64,000 bases of DNA from Aeromicrobium duanguangcaii (GTDB taxonomy: Bacteria; Actinomycetota; Actinomycetes; Propionibacteriales; Nocardioidaceae). The notes beneath the pieces are model-generated. The model was given only the letters and a program-made list of their open reading frames with translations, did not search any database and was not told the DNA's origin. Made by a program: the position numbers and the translations under genes. Shown one piece after another: positions 37,298-48,483 of the stretch. Within the stretch, counting starts at the first letter, position 1; every line of letters begins with the position of its first letter. The DNA is taken from NCBI RefSeq assembly GCF_024508295.1, contig NZ_CP101990.1:682001-746000 (forward strand), given 5' to 3'.

Positions 37298-38583
37298 GGC
37301 AGGATCCCCTTCCCGTCGATCGCGTCCTGGATCGAGGTCTTCAGCTCCTCGGTCGTCTTCTTCGGGTCGATCGCCGACGGCGGCGACAACGTGGACGAGA
37401 TGATCGTCGAGATGTTCTGGTAGACCGGCGAGATCGGTCGCGAACTGGCCGTCTCGAGAGCGTCGAGGAGCACCTGCGCCTGCGGATACGCCTCCTTGAA
37501 CTCCGCCTCGTTGAAGACCGCCTCGAGCGTGGGCGGCTCACCGGCGGCCAGCGCGTGCTGGAGCTGGTGCTTCGGCGAGCGCAGGCACATCGCCGCGTCG
37601 TAGCTCTCCTTCTTGTGCTCGCTGTACTCGCTGATCCCGAAGTTCATGCCGCCGACGGTGACCCGGGAGGGCTCGCCCGCGACCGTCGAGGGGAAGGTGG
37701 CGAAGCCCAGGTCCTGGGCGACGTCCTTGTTGGCCTCGCGCATGGCGGCCAAGACGTACGGCCAGTTGAGGCTGAACGCCGAGTTCTCGTTCTGCAGCTG
37801 GGCGAACACCTCCGGCTCCTGGGAGTTCGACAGCGACCGGCTGGCCAGACCCGAGGTGGCCAGCCGCTTGATCAGCGCCAGCGCCTTCGTGGTCTTGTCG
37901 TCGATCGTGACCTTGGTGCTGTCCTCGTTGACGATCGTGCCGCCGTAGGAGGACAGGATCGTGTTGAAGCCGACGACCAGGCCCTCGTAGCGGGCGCCCG
38001 TGAAGCCGATCTCGTACGGGTCGCCCTCGGCCTTGAGCTTCTCGGCCATGTCGAACATCTCGTCCCACGTGTCCGGCGGGCCGTCGCCGACCTTGTCGAC
38101 CAAGGACTTGCGGTACCACATCAACTGGGCGTTGGTGTGCTTCGGGATGCCGTAGACCTTGTCCTTCCAGGTGGCCGTCTCGAGCGGCACCTCGAGGGTG
38201 CCCTCGGTGACCTGGGCGGTCTGCTCCTCGGTCAGCGGCACGATCCAGCCGGCCTCGGCGAACTCGGCGGTCCACACGACGTCCATGCCGAGCAGGTCCA
38301 TGCCCTTGTCCTTGGCGGCGAGGCGCCGGACCAGTTGCTCGCGCTGGCCGTCGGCGTCGCTCGGGACCAGGTTGCCGACGATGCGGTAGGCGCCGTCGGC
38401 CTCCTTGTTGCACTCGTCGATGATCTTGTCGAAGCCGGTGGCGGAGGCGCCGCCGAAGAGGTTGATGACGGGCGTTCCGCCGTCGTCACCGCTTCCGCAG
38501 GACGCCAGGGCCCCCACGAGCGTGGCAGCGGCGGCCAGGCCGACACTGCGGCGGATGATCTTCGTTCGCCTAATCACGTGCAC
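37294..38583 (-). CDS. LpqY-like trehalose/disaccharide-binding lipoprotein
   Basis: 429 residues from the GTG at 38583 (GGAAGG seven bases upstream; GTG at 38577 is an alternative). The N-terminus has basic residues, a hydrophobic core and the lipobox LASC, so it is a membrane-anchored lipoprotein. Similarity to mycobacterial LpqY is clear: the DVVWTAEFAEAGW segment, the EGLVVGFNT stretch, VTVGGMNFG, and the ending AIDGKGILP. LpqY-SugABC recycles trehalose from cell-envelope glycolipids in mycobacteria. Trehalose is the best guess here, but other alpha-glucosides remain possible. A perfect CRP-type site is 46 bases upstream. Confidence 0.85.
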   Translation of the reverse strand: MHVIRRTKIIRRSVGLAAAATLVGALASCGSGDDGGTPVINLFGGASATGFDKIIDECNKEADGAYRIVGNLVPSDADGQREQLVRRLAAKDKGMDLLGMDVVWTAEFAEAGWIVPLTEEQTAQVTEGTLEVPLETATWKDKVYGIPKHTNAQLMWYRKSLVDKVGDGPPDTWDEMFDMAEKLKAEGDPYEIGFTGARYEGLVVGFNTILSSYGGTIVNEDSTKVTIDDKTTKALALIKRLATSGLASRSLSNSQEPEVFAQLQNENSAFSLNWPYVLAAMREANKDVAQDLGFATFPSTVAGEPSRVTVGGMNFGISEYSEHKKESYDAAMCLRSPKHQLQHALAAGEPPTLEAVFNEAEFKEAYPQAQVLLDALETASSRPISPVYQNISTIISSTLSPPSAIDPKKTTEELKTSIQDAIDGKGILP

Positions 38584-38628
38584 CACTCGACCTTCCCCCG
38601 AGAGTCTGCGGCGCACGACCTGTGGAAC

Positions 38629-38644
38629 TGTGACACCGCTCACA
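38629..38644. promoter_or_regulatory. Perfect CRP/GlxR-type site TGTGA-N6-TCACA before the sugar-uptake genes
   Basis: The palindrome TGTGACACCGCTCACA matches the CRP-family consensus in all ten defined positions. It lies between the GH13 stop and the LpqY-like start. If the CAGACT at 38603-38608 (minus strand) is the -10, the site centre would be near -41, the class II activator position; that promoter is a guess. It suggests cAMP-dependent control of sugar uptake, separable from the upstream GH13 gene. Confidence 0.65.
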
Positions 38645-38695
38645 TGAAACTAGGGGTGTAGTGCGTGCGCCGCAAGTCGGGCGAACGGCCGGGGG

Positions 38696-40372
<1,677 letters not shown>

Positions 40373-40410
40373 GGGAACTCCTTGATCAGCGCGCGGGATA
40401 GATTGGCCTC

Positions 40411-40818
40411 ATGACACAGCGCACGCTAGTTCTCATCAAACCCGATGCTGTGGCTCGCGGCTTGGTGGGGGCAGTGACCGCGAGGTACGAGAGCAAGGGT
40501 CTGCGCATCGTCTCGATGCAGTTGCGCACAATCGACGGCGACATGGCCGACGCCCACTACGCGGACCACGTCGAGCAGCCCTGGTACCCGCCGCTGCGCG
40601 AGTTCGCGACCTCCGGCCCGCTCGTGGCGATGGTGCTCGAGGGCGACCAGGCGATCGAGGTCGTGCGCGGGATCAACGGCGCCACCGACGGCCGCAAGGC
40701 CGCGCCCGGAACGATCCGCGGTGACTTCTCGCTGTCGAACCGCGAGAACCTCGTCCATGCCTCCGACTCCGAGGAGTCCGCCGCGCGCGAGATCGCGCTC
40801 TGGTTCCCGGAGGCCTGA
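40411..40818 (+). CDS. ndk: Nucleoside diphosphate kinase
   Basis: 135 residues. Transfers the gamma phosphate among nucleoside di- and triphosphates through phospho-His116 (NLVHASDS). LIKPDAVARGLVG at the N-terminus and GATDGRKAAPGTIRGDF are diagnostic. TAGATT (40399-40404) lies six bases before the ATG, suggesting a leaderless message. In related genomes ndk directly follows folC-DUF4233; here 7.7 kb separate them. Confidence 0.97.
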   Translation: MTQRTLVLIKPDAVARGLVGAVTARYESKGLRIVSMQLRTIDGDMADAHYADHVEQPWYPPLREFATSGPLVAMVLEGDQAIEVVRGINGATDGRKAAPGTIRGDFSLSNRENLVHASDSEESAAREIALWFPEA

Positions 40819-40822
40819 CGTC

Positions 40823-41563
40823 GTGGGCGGGCCGATCCTGATCCAGGCCTGCATCAACGGCGCGCTCCCGCCCGCGGCGCACCCGGCCCTGCCGGTGACG
40901 TCGGCGCGGATCGCCCAGGACGTCGCCGCGGTCGTGGCGGCCGGCGCCGACGCCGTGCACCTGCACGTCAAGGGCGACGACGGACTCGACACCCTCGATC
41001 CCGACACCGTCGACGCGGCCATCACGGCGGTGCGCGTCGCGGTTCCCGCGCTCCCGATCGGGGTCACCACCGGCGCGTGGGCCCTGCCGGACCCGGCGGC
41101 CCGCCTCGAGGCGGTCTCGGCCTGGAGCATGCTCCCGGACGTCGCGTCGGTCAACTGGCACGAGCCGGGGTCGGTCGCGATCGTCGAGGCGCTGTTCGAG
41201 CGCGGCGTCGGCGTCGAGGCCGGACTGTGGACGCTGGACGACGTGCGCGCCTGGGCGAGCTCGCCGGTGCGCGACTCGGTCAGCCGGGTCCTGCTCGAGC
41301 TGCCGGACCGGCTCGACGACGCGCAGGTCGTCGCGCTGGCGGACGAGATGATCGCGCTGGTGCGCAAGGTCTCGGTGGACGTGCCGATCCTGCTGCACGG
41401 CGAGGGCTCCTCGGCCTGGCCCGCGCTGCGTCATGCCCTGGTCCTGGGCCTCGAGACCCGCATCGGCTTCGAGGACACCCTGCTGCTGCCGGACGGCTCG
41501 CCGGCGGCGGACAACGCGGCGCTGGTGGCTGCGGCGCGCGAGCTGGTCGACCGACTGACCTGA
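40823..41563 (+). CDS. BKACE-family (3-keto-5-aminohexanoate cleavage-like) enzyme
   Basis: 246 residues from the GTG at 40823, five bases after ndk. A TIM-barrel metal enzyme: ILIQACINGAL near the N-terminus, the metal-binding HLHVK (about residues 47-51, two His), the central SVNWHEPGS, and a C-terminal HGEGSS and RIGFEDTLLLPDG. BKACE enzymes condense beta-keto acids with acetyl-CoA. Many subfamilies exist, so the keto acid is unknown. Probably co-transcribed with ndk. Confidence 0.8.
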   Translation: MGGPILIQACINGALPPAAHPALPVTSARIAQDVAAVVAAGADAVHLHVKGDDGLDTLDPDTVDAAITAVRVAVPALPIGVTTGAWALPDPAARLEAVSAWSMLPDVASVNWHEPGSVAIVEALFERGVGVEAGLWTLDDVRAWASSPVRDSVSRVLLELPDRLDDAQVVALADEMIALVRKVSVDVPILLHGEGSSAWPALRHALVLGLETRIGFEDTLLLPDGSPAADNAALVAAARELVDRLT

Positions 41564-41570
41564 GCGGTCG

Positions 41571-42995
41571 TCAGTCCAGGAACTCGCCGTCGAGCCATCC
41601 GACGCGGCGCTCGAGCCACCGGCGGAGCAGATCGACCTCGTTCTGCCAGCCCTCGCGCGGCTGGACCGCCGGATCGTCGTTCGCGTAGACGTGGCTCGCC
41701 GGGTCGTTGTCGAACTCGCTGGCCGTCACCTGCAGGCCCGGCCCGTCGACGTCCGGCGAGCTGAAGTTGTCGGCGGCGTCGTCGGCGATGACGGCGGCGC
41801 GGTCGTCGACGAAGTCGCCCATCGTGGCCAGGCTCTCCGAGACCTCGGCCCAGCGGTCGGCGACGCGAGCGGCGAACCACGGATCGGACATCAGGACGTT
41901 GAGGTAGTGCCCCTGGCGCTGGTTCCACAGCTGGGTGGGGGAGAAGGCCTCGCGCCACGTCGGGTCGTCGCTGATGCCGTACCAGGACCGCTGCAGCCAC
42001 CAGCCCTTCGGATGCTCGAGGCGCCACGAGCCGTTCGACCGGTTGCCCTGGGACGCGTCGAAGGCCCACGGCGGCCCCATCGCGAGCGTGTCGTCGCCGC
42101 GCAGGACCAGGTGGACGTCGTCCTTGAAGGGGCTGCCGATGTTCTTGGTGAGCTCGTTCAGCAGGTACCAGTCAACGAAGGAGTCGACGTCGATGCGGTC
42201 GCGGTAGCCGTTCTTCGGGAAGTCGCGGGCGTAGAGCAGGTCCTCGACCTGCTGGAACCGCACGGCGGCGTCGGAGGCGTCGCTCGACTCGTTCTGCGGC
42301 AGGTACAGCTGCAGGCCGCGATCGGTCCGGAAGCGCGGATGGTCGAGGTCGCGGCTGTCCGCCAGCAGCGCGATGTCGTCGTCCTCCAGCTCGGCGCGGC
42401 CGTCCTGCACCGTCGGGGCCTCGCCGAACGAGTACAGGCCGCACGGCGTGCCGTTGACCTCCAGCCAGGCCGGGACGAGGCGCGGCACCCAGTCGAAGCC
42501 GAGACGCCGGGCGATCTCCATCGCGCTGGCGGTGCGCAGCAGCGACCGGTCGGAGAAGTGGTCCAGCAGCACCCAGTCGCGGGAGGCGGGAAGGCCCAGG
42601 ATCGAGGCCGGCTCGGCCAGCTCGACGGTGTACGGACGCTTCAGTCCGAGCCACGGGTTGGCCGTCGGCGCGACGGCGACCTCCGCGTCCACCTCCTGCT
42701 TCGGATCGGAGGGGCCGCGGACGGTCATCTCGACCGAGGTCGGGTCCGCGGTGCTCGTGATGAGCTCGCGGCAGGGAGCGGCGGGCTCCTCCGCGAGGTC
42801 GTCGACGGGCACCTTCAGGCGGACGGTCGCGACGCCGTCGACCTTCACGGCCGGCTGGGGCTCGGAGCCCGAGGCGGCGCTGGGGCGGGCGTCGCTCTTC
42901 GGCGCCTCCTCGACGTTCACCGCGACCAGCAGTGCGAGCAGGGCCAGGGCCAGCAGAGCGGCCACGGCCACCCCGATCATGCGTGTCCGGCTCAT
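41571..42995 (-). CDS. CotH-kinase family protein, membrane-anchored
   Basis: 474 residues with an N-terminal TM helix (about 7-26) and an otherwise extracytoplasmic body. CotH signs are DWVLLDHFSDRSLLRTASA, WLEVNGTPCGLYSFGEA, the WYLLNELTKN helix, and the metal-binding GPPWAFDASQGN (DFD-like motif as AFD). Bacillus CotH is a protein kinase of spore-coat proteins; in non-sporulating bacteria the substrate is unknown. TAAGGT (43002-43007) is six bases before the ATG. It is divergent from the DUF2079 gene. Confidence 0.82.
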   Translation of the reverse strand: MSRTRMIGVAVAALLALALLALLVAVNVEEAPKSDARPSAASGSEPQPAVKVDGVATVRLKVPVDDLAEEPAAPCRELITSTADPTSVEMTVRGPSDPKQEVDAEVAVAPTANPWLGLKRPYTVELAEPASILGLPASRDWVLLDHFSDRSLLRTASAMEIARRLGFDWVPRLVPAWLEVNGTPCGLYSFGEAPTVQDGRAELEDDDIALLADSRDLDHPRFRTDRGLQLYLPQNESSDASDAAVRFQQVEDLLYARDFPKNGYRDRIDVDSFVDWYLLNELTKNIGSPFKDDVHLVLRGDDTLAMGPPWAFDASQGNRSNGSWRLEHPKGWWLQRSWYGISDDPTWREAFSPTQLWNQRQGHYLNVLMSDPWFAARVADRWAEVSESLATMGDFVDDRAAVIADDAADNFSSPDVDGPGLQVTASEFDNDPASHVYANDDPAVQPREGWQNEVDLLRRWLERRVGWLDGEFLD

Positions 42996-43105
42996 GGTCG
43001 AACCTTACGTGGGGCGATGCCCGTCCACTGCGGGAACCGCACTCTCGGCGAGATGGACCGCCGACGAGCCGCAACTGCGGTTTACCGACCGGTACGGTGT
43101 CCAGC
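42996..43105. promoter_or_regulatory. Divergent promoter region, CotH / DUF2079 genes
   Basis: Minus-strand TAAGGT (43002-43007), six bases from the CotH ATG, and plus-strand TACGGT (43093-43098), seven bases from the DUF2079 GTG, both look like leaderless -10 boxes. Nothing else is recognised in the 110 bases. Confidence 0.45.
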
Positions 43106-44416
43106 GTGAAGCGATGGATGCCATGGGCTTGGGCCCTGATCGTCGGGGTGCTCTACAGCCTGGTCTCCCTGTTGTCGTGGCGACGGCTGACCGTGAACTC
43201 GTGGGACAACGCGATCTTCGAGCAGGCCGTGAAGGCCTACTCGCGGTTCGAGGCGCCGATCGTGCCGGTGAAGGGGCCCGGGTACAACATCCTGGGCGAC
43301 CACTTCTCGCCGATCGACGCCCTGCTGGCCCCGGCCTACTGGGTGTTCCCGTACGGGCAGACCCTGCTGGTCGCCCAGGCGGCGCTGATCGCGCTGTCCG
43401 TCGTGCCGATCACCCGACTGGCCGTGGACCGTCTCGGCGTCCGGGTCGGCTGGACGATCGCGCTGATGTACGGGCTGGCCTTCGGCTTCGGCAACGCCGT
43501 GGTCGCCGACTTCCACGAGGTCGCGTTCGCGGTGCCCATCCTGGCGATGGCCGGCGTCGCGTTCGTCGAGCAGCGCTGGTCCGCGGTCGTGTGGTGGTCG
43601 CTGCCGCTGCTGCTGGTCAAGGAGGACATGGGCGTCACCGTCGCCGCGGTCGGCGTCGCGCTGTGGCTGGCCGGCGAGCGGCGCCGGGGCCTGCTGCTGG
43701 CGGTGGGCGGGGCGATCGCCCTCGTGCTCGTGGTCTGGGTGATCATCCCGGCCTTCAACACCGGTGGCGGGTACGACTACACCAGCAACCTCGGCGGCGA
43801 CGTGGGGATGTGGGAGACCCTGACCACCCAGGCCGACCGCAAGCTGCTCACGCTGCTGCTGACCTTCGGCGTCACGGGCTTCGCGGCCCTGTGGTCGCCG
43901 TGGGCCGTCGTCGCGGCGCCCACGTTCCTGTGGCGCTTCCTCGGCGACGTCGAGTACTACTGGGGCACCGAGTGGCACTACTCGATCGTCATCATGCCGA
44001 TCGTGTTCGTGGCGATGATCGACGCGATCGGGAAGCGGCGCTGGCTCGAGTGGCCCGGCGTCGTGCTCGGTGCTGCGGTCGGCGGCTACCTGCTGGCCGG
44101 CGGTCCGGTCGTGAAGCTGCTCGAGCCCGAGACGTGGGACGCATCGCCGCGGCGCGAGGCGCTGCAGGAGGCGATCGACACGATCCCCGAGGACGTCACG
44201 GTCGAGACCGACATCTCGGTGCTGAAGTACCTCACCGGCAGTCACGACGACGTCTACTGGATCGGCACGATCGGCGACGTGGTGCCGGACTACATCATCT
44301 TCGACCGCCGGCTGACCCAGACGGACCCGATCCAGCACGGCGCCGAGCACGGTGCGACGTACGAGGTCATCTTCGACCGCGACGACTACGTGGTCGCCGA
44401 GCGCACCGACGACTGA
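43106..44416 (+). CDS. DUF2079 multi-pass membrane protein
   Basis: 436 residues with about nine or ten TM segments up to residue 340, then a soluble C-terminal domain of about 95 residues. The N-terminal SWDNAIFEQAVKAYSRFEAP and the loop GDHFSPIDALLAPAYW, and LLLVKEDMGVTVAAVG, are typical of DUF2079, a family related in topology to GT-C glycosyltransferases. Enzymatic role unproven. GTG at 43106 follows TACGGT by seven bases; GTG at 43097 overlaps that box and is less likely. Confidence 0.82.
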   Translation: MKRWMPWAWALIVGVLYSLVSLLSWRRLTVNSWDNAIFEQAVKAYSRFEAPIVPVKGPGYNILGDHFSPIDALLAPAYWVFPYGQTLLVAQAALIALSVVPITRLAVDRLGVRVGWTIALMYGLAFGFGNAVVADFHEVAFAVPILAMAGVAFVEQRWSAVVWWSLPLLLVKEDMGVTVAAVGVALWLAGERRRGLLLAVGGAIALVLVVWVIIPAFNTGGGYDYTSNLGGDVGMWETLTTQADRKLLTLLLTFGVTGFAALWSPWAVVAAPTFLWRFLGDVEYYWGTEWHYSIVIMPIVFVAMIDAIGKRRWLEWPGVVLGAAVGGYLLAGGPVVKLLEPETWDASPRREALQEAIDTIPEDVTVETDISVLKYLTGSHDDVYWIGTIGDVVPDYIIFDRRLTQTDPIQHGAEHGATYEVIFDRDDYVVAERTDD

Positions 44417-44424
44417 CACAGCAC

Positions 44425-44460
44425 GACGCCGCCCGCTCCCGGCAGGGAGCGAGCGGCGTC
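44425..44460. terminator. Bidirectional hairpin between DUF2079 and fumC stops
   Basis: A 16-base arm GACGCCGCCCGCTCCC pairs with GGGAGCGAGCGGCGTC with a single C-A mismatch and a GGCA loop. It lies nine bases after the DUF2079 stop and 14 bases beyond the fumC stop. There is no T-run on either side, as is common in high-GC actinobacteria. Confidence 0.7.
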
Positions 44461-44473
44461 GGGTGGGTTCTCG

Positions 44474-45871
44474 TCAGGGGTGCGTCATGCTCATGACGTC
44501 GAGTGCCCGGTCGAGGTCGGCCTCGCTGATGTCGCCACGCTCGACGTAGCCCTCCTCGATGACGACCTGGCGGATCGTCTTGCGCTCCTTGACGGACTTC
44601 TTCGCGATCGCGGCGGCGTTCTCGTACCCGATGTAGCGGTTGAGCGGCGTCACGACGGACGGGCTCGACTCGGCCAGCTCGCGGCAGCGGTCGACGTCGG
44701 CGGTGATGCCGTCGACGCAGCGGTCGGCCAGCGTCGTCGAGGCGCTCGCCAGCAGGCGCATCGACTCGAGGATGTTGCGGCCGATGACCGGCAGCATGAC
44801 GTTGAGCTCGAACGAGCCGGAGGCGCCGGCGAAGGCGATCGCGGCGTCGTTGCCGATGACCTGGGCGCACACCATGAGCGTCGCCTCGGGCAGGACCGGG
44901 TTGACCTTGCCGGGCATGATGCTCGAGCCGGGCTGCAGGTCGGGCAGGTGGATCTCGCCCAGGCCGGTGCGGGGGCCCGAGCCCATCCAGCGCAGGTCGT
45001 TGTTGATCTTGACCAGGCTGACGGCGATGGTGCGCAGCTGGCCCGACATCTCGACCAGGCCGTCGCGGGCGCCCTGCGCCTCGAAGTGGTCGCGCGCCTC
45101 GGTCAGCGGCAGGCCCGTGCGCTCGGCGAGGATCTCGATGACGCGCTGCGGGAAGCCCTTCGGCGTGTTGATGCCCGTGCCGACGGCGGTGCCGCCGAGG
45201 GGGACCTCGGCCGTGCGGGGGAGCGACGCCTCGACGCGCTCGATGCCGCGGCGGATCTGCGCCGCGTAGCCGTTGAACTCCTGGCCCAGGGTGACGGGCG
45301 TGGCGTCCATCAGGTGGGTGCGGCCGGACTTCACGACGTCGGCGAACTCGGCGCCCTTGGCCTCGAGGCTCTTCGCGAGGTGGTCCAGGGCCGGGATCAG
45401 CGTGTTGAGGGCCGAGTCGGTGGCGGCGACGTGGATCGAGGTCGGGAACACGTCGTTGCTGGACTGCGAGGCGTTGACGTGGTCGTTCGGGTGGACCTCG
45501 ATGCCCGAGTTCTTGGTGGCGAGGGTCGCGATGACCTCGTTGGTGTTCATGTTGCTCGACGTGCCGGAGCCCGTCTGGAACACGTCGATGGGGAAGTGGT
45601 CGTCGTGACGACCGGAGGCGACCTCGTCGGCGGCGGCGACGATCGCGTCGGCCATGGCCTGGTCGAGGATGCCCAGCTCGGCGTTCGCCGTGGCACAGGC
45701 CGCCTTGATCTGCGCCAGCGCGCGGATCTGCGCCGACTCGATCGGCGTGCCGGAGATCGGGAAGTTCTCGACGGCGCGCTGGGTCTGGGCCCGGTAGTGG
45801 GCGTCGGCGGGGACCTTGACCTCGCCCATCGTGTCGCGCTCGATGCGCCATTCCTTGTTGTTCTCGGTCAT
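44474..45871 (-). CDS. fumC: Class II fumarate hydratase
   Basis: 465 residues from the ATG at 45871; a GTG at 45880 is in frame, but TAGGGT (45879-45884) overlaps it and makes a leaderless start at 45871 more likely. TCA-cycle interconversion of fumarate and malate. Signature [11 protein letters not shown] and the substrate-binding [13 protein letters not shown] are present, as is the [11 protein letters not shown] loop. It neighbours glpX, as Rv1098c-Rv1099c do. Confidence 0.97.
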   Translation of the reverse strand: MTENNKEWRIERDTMGEVKVPADAHYRAQTQRAVENFPISGTPIESAQIRALAQIKAACATANAELGILDQAMADAIVAAADEVASGRHDDHFPIDVFQTGSGTSSNMNTNEVIATLATKNSGIEVHPNDHVNASQSSNDVFPTSIHVAATDSALNTLIPALDHLAKSLEAKGAEFADVVKSGRTHLMDATPVTLGQEFNGYAAQIRRGIERVEASLPRTAEVPLGGTAVGTGINTPKGFPQRVIEILAERTGLPLTEARDHFEAQGARDGLVEMSGQLRTIAVSLVKINNDLRWMGSGPRTGLGEIHLPDLQPGSSIMPGKVNPVLPEATLMVCAQVIGNDAAIAFAGASGSFELNVMLPVIGRNILESMRLLASASTTLADRCVDGITADVDRCRELAESSPSVVTPLNRYIGYENAAAIAKKSVKERKTIRQVVIEEGYVERGDISEADLDRALDVMSMTHP

Positions 45872-45937
45872 GCTTCGCACCCTAGTGGGCGCGGCCCGGA
45901 TCGCCCTTTTCGGGTCGCGGCGCTGAGGGCGCGGAGG

Positions 45938-46861
45938 TCAGCGAGCGCGCTGGGCGTTCGCAACGATCGCGTCGACGAACGTGCCGTACAGCTGCCGCGG
46001 GAGGTCGTGGCCCATCCCGGCGATCTCGAGCAGGGCGGCTCCCGAGATGGCGGCGGCGGTGGCACGGCCGCCGGACCGGTGCACCAGCAGATCCCTCGAC
46101 CCGTGGATCACCTGCGTGGGGACGGCGACCGCGCGGAGCCGCTCGGTGCGGTCGCTCTGGGTCAGGACCGCCAGCATGTGACGTGAGACGCCGCTGGCGA
46201 TCCAGCCCCGGTCGTAGGTCTCGAGGGCACGGGCGTACGCGACGTCGTCGTCGGTCGGGAAGGCCGGCGAGGCCATGACCTTGCCGTTGCGGACCGAGTT
46301 CTCGGCGAACTCCGGGCGGGTGCGACCGGCCGGGGCCAGCATCGTGCGCATCACGAGGGGATGGATCCAGCCGACCGTGCGCCGGCCGGTCGTGGACATG
46401 ATCGAGGTCAGGGAGCGCACCCGGGACGGATGCTCCACGGCCATCGTCTGGGCGATCATCCCGCCCATCGACACGCCGACGACGTGGGCGGCGTCGATGC
46501 CCAGCTGGTCCAGCAGACCCACGGCGTCGTCGGCCAGGTCGTCGATCCCGTAGGGCGCCGTGCCGCGGCCCAGGAACGCCTTGACGACGTCGGTGCGCGA
46601 CACCCGGTGGTGCCGCAGCTTCGTCGACCGGCCCGTGTCGCGGTTGTCGTAGCGGATGACGTGGAACCCGCGCCCGGCCAGCAGGCGACAGAACTCCTCG
46701 GACCACCACGTCATCGGGCCGCCCAGGCCCATGATCAGCAGGACGGACTCGTCGCGCGGGTCACCGAACGTCTGGTGGCACAGGTCCAGGCCGCTGGGCA
46801 GGTGCGCGAAGAGCTCGCCGGAGACGACGATGTCCTCCTCGCGTGCCTGCCCGGCGTCCAT
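45938..46861 (-). CDS. Alpha/beta hydrolase (esterase/epoxide hydrolase-like)
   Basis: 307 residues. Nucleophile Ser131 in GVSMGG, oxyanion MGLGGPM around 44-50, YDNRDTGRST (common to this hydrolase subgroup), and the catalytic His probably in IAGMGHDLP. No signal peptide. Substrate not predictable. It follows glpX by four bases on the same strand and is probably co-transcribed with it. Confidence 0.85.
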   Translation of the reverse strand: MDAGQAREEDIVVSGELFAHLPSGLDLCHQTFGDPRDESVLLIMGLGGPMTWWSEEFCRLLAGRGFHVIRYDNRDTGRSTKLRHHRVSRTDVVKAFLGRGTAPYGIDDLADDAVGLLDQLGIDAAHVVGVSMGGMIAQTMAVEHPSRVRSLTSIMSTTGRRTVGWIHPLVMRTMLAPAGRTRPEFAENSVRNGKVMASPAFPTDDDVAYARALETYDRGWIASGVSRHMLAVLTQSDRTERLRAVAVPTQVIHGSRDLLVHRSGGRATAAAISGAALLEIAGMGHDLPRQLYGTFVDAIVANAQRAR

Positions 46862-46865
46862 CGGA

Positions 46866-47873
46866 TCAGTGCTCGTAGTCGATGGTGGAGAACGCCGCGA
46901 GCTTGTGCAGCTGGTGCTCGCTGCGGATCGTGCGGATCGTGCCCGAGCGCGAGCGCATGACGATCGACTCCGTCGTGGCGCTGCCGGCGCCGTAGCGGAC
47001 GCCGCGCATGAGGTTGCCCGTCGTGATGCCGGTGGCGACGAAGAAGCAGTCGTCCCCGGTGACGAGGTCCTCGGTGTGCAGGATCCGGTCGAGGTCGTGG
47101 CCGGCGTCGATGGCGCGCTGACGCTCGTCGTCGTCGACGGGCGTGAGGCGGGCCTGGATGACGCCGCCGAGGCACTTCATGGCGACGGCGGTGATGATGC
47201 CCTCGGGGGTGCCGCCGATGCCCAGCAACAGGTCGACGCCGGAGCCGGGGCGGGCGGCCGTGATGCCGCCGGCCACGTCGCCGTCCTGGATGAACTTGAT
47301 GCGGGCGCCGGTCTGCCGGATCTCGTTGACCAGGGCGTCGTGACGCGGGCGGTCGAGCACGCACACCGTGACGTCCTCGATGTCGAGGCCCTTGGCCTTC
47401 GCGACGATCGAGATGTTCTCGGCTGCGGGCAGCCGGATGTCGACCTTGTCGGCGGCCTCGGGGCCGGTGATGAGCTTCTCCATGTAGTAGACCGCGGAGG
47501 GGTCGTACATCGAGCCGCGCGGCGCGACCGCCATGACGGAGATCGCGTTGGGCAGGCTCTTGGCGGTCAGCGTCGTGCCGTCGATCGGGTCGACGGCGAC
47601 GTCGCACTCCGGTCCGGTGCCGTCGCCGACGTTCTCGCCGTTGTAGAGCATCGGGGCGTCGTCCTTCTCGCCCTCGCCGATCACGACCACGCCGTTCATC
47701 GCGACGGTGTTGATCATCGAGCGCATCGCGTTCACCGCGACGCCATCGGCACCGTTCTTGTCGCCTCGTCCGACCCAGCGGCCGGCGGCCATGGCCCCGG
47801 CTTCGGTCACGCGGACGAGGTCCAGGGCGAGGTTGCGGTCAGGGGCGGCCTCGGCGGGCTTCAGGTGGTCCAC
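46866..47873 (-). CDS. glpX: Class II fructose-1,6-bisphosphatase
   Basis: 335 residues from the GTG at 47873. Gluconeogenic phosphatase, lithium-sensitive metal enzyme fold. [13 protein letters not shown] (Glu67 region) and VDPIDGTT (about 94-101) bind metals and phosphate; GIGGTPEGI is also typical. TAGGAT (47880-47885) lies six bases before the start on the minus strand. Same fumC-glpX neighbourhood as in mycobacteria. Confidence 0.96.
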   Translation of the reverse strand: MDHLKPAEAAPDRNLALDLVRVTEAGAMAAGRWVGRGDKNGADGVAVNAMRSMINTVAMNGVVVIGEGEKDDAPMLYNGENVGDGTGPECDVAVDPIDGTTLTAKSLPNAISVMAVAPRGSMYDPSAVYYMEKLITGPEAADKVDIRLPAAENISIVAKAKGLDIEDVTVCVLDRPRHDALVNEIRQTGARIKFIQDGDVAGGITAARPGSGVDLLLGIGGTPEGIITAVAMKCLGGVIQARLTPVDDDERQRAIDAGHDLDRILHTEDLVTGDDCFFVATGITTGNLMRGVRYGAGSATTESIVMRSRSGTIRTIRSEHQLHKLAAFSTIDYEH

Positions 47874-47949
47874 GCGGTCATCCTACTGGCAGCGACGGTT
47901 AGGCTGGCTGATGCGACCAGACGGTCTCAATCCTCACGACAGGAGCACG
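47874..47949. promoter_or_regulatory. Divergent promoter region, glpX / DUF4245 gene
   Basis: Minus-strand TAGGAT (47880-47885) serves glpX. Plus-strand TAGGCT (47900-47905) would start transcription near 47912, at or just after an in-frame ATG (47911), and then through CAGGAGC to the ATG at 47950. Confidence 0.45.
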
Positions 47950-48483
47950 ATGAGCGGCTACTCCCGGGGCGTTCCCGCGATGGGCGATGTGCTGCGCTCG
48001 GTGCTCGTGCTCGGTGCGGTCGTCATCGGCCTGTTTTTCTTCGGCCGGTTGCTGACGGTGACGCCCGACAACCCCACCTCCGAGGTCGACTGGCGCACCG
48101 CCGCCTCCGGAGTCGAGACCCGGGCGGGATTCGTGCCGCTGGTGCCCTCCGAGGTGCCCGACCGGTGGCGCGTCACACGCGCCGAGCTGATCGACGACCG
48201 GTGGCAGCTGAACGTCATCACCGACGAGGACGACTACATCGGCCTGAGCCAGCGCCGCGGGGACTCCAAGGCGCTGCGCGCCCTGGTCGAGGACCGTGCC
48301 CCCGGGGCGAAGCCGAAGGGCGACGTGCGGATCGACGGCCAGCCCTGGCAGGTCAGCACCGGACCCAAGGGCGCCGTGACCCTCTCGCGGATCGTGCGCG
48401 GCGACGCCGTCGTGGTCACCGGGAACGCCGGCCAGTCCGTGATCGAGGACTACGTGGCGTCCCTGGAGCCCTTCTCGTCCTGA
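47950..48483 (+). CDS. DUF4245 membrane-anchored protein (Rv1100-like)
   Basis: 177 residues from the ATG at 47950, with AGGAG five bases upstream. An in-frame ATG at 47911, directly at the predicted transcription start, would add 13 residues and allow leaderless translation. One TM helix (about 14-34) and an extracytoplasmic domain with PSEVPDRWRVTRAEL, as in the DUF4245 family found beside glpX in actinobacteria (Rv1100). Function unknown. The last 34 bases overlap the convergent xseB. Confidence 0.8.
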   Translation: MSGYSRGVPAMGDVLRSVLVLGAVVIGLFFFGRLLTVTPDNPTSEVDWRTAASGVETRAGFVPLVPSEVPDRWRVTRAELIDDRWQLNVITDEDDYIGLSQRRGDSKALRALVEDRAPGAKPKGDVRIDGQPWQVSTGPKGAVTLSRIVRGDAVVVTGNAGQSVIEDYVASLEPFSS

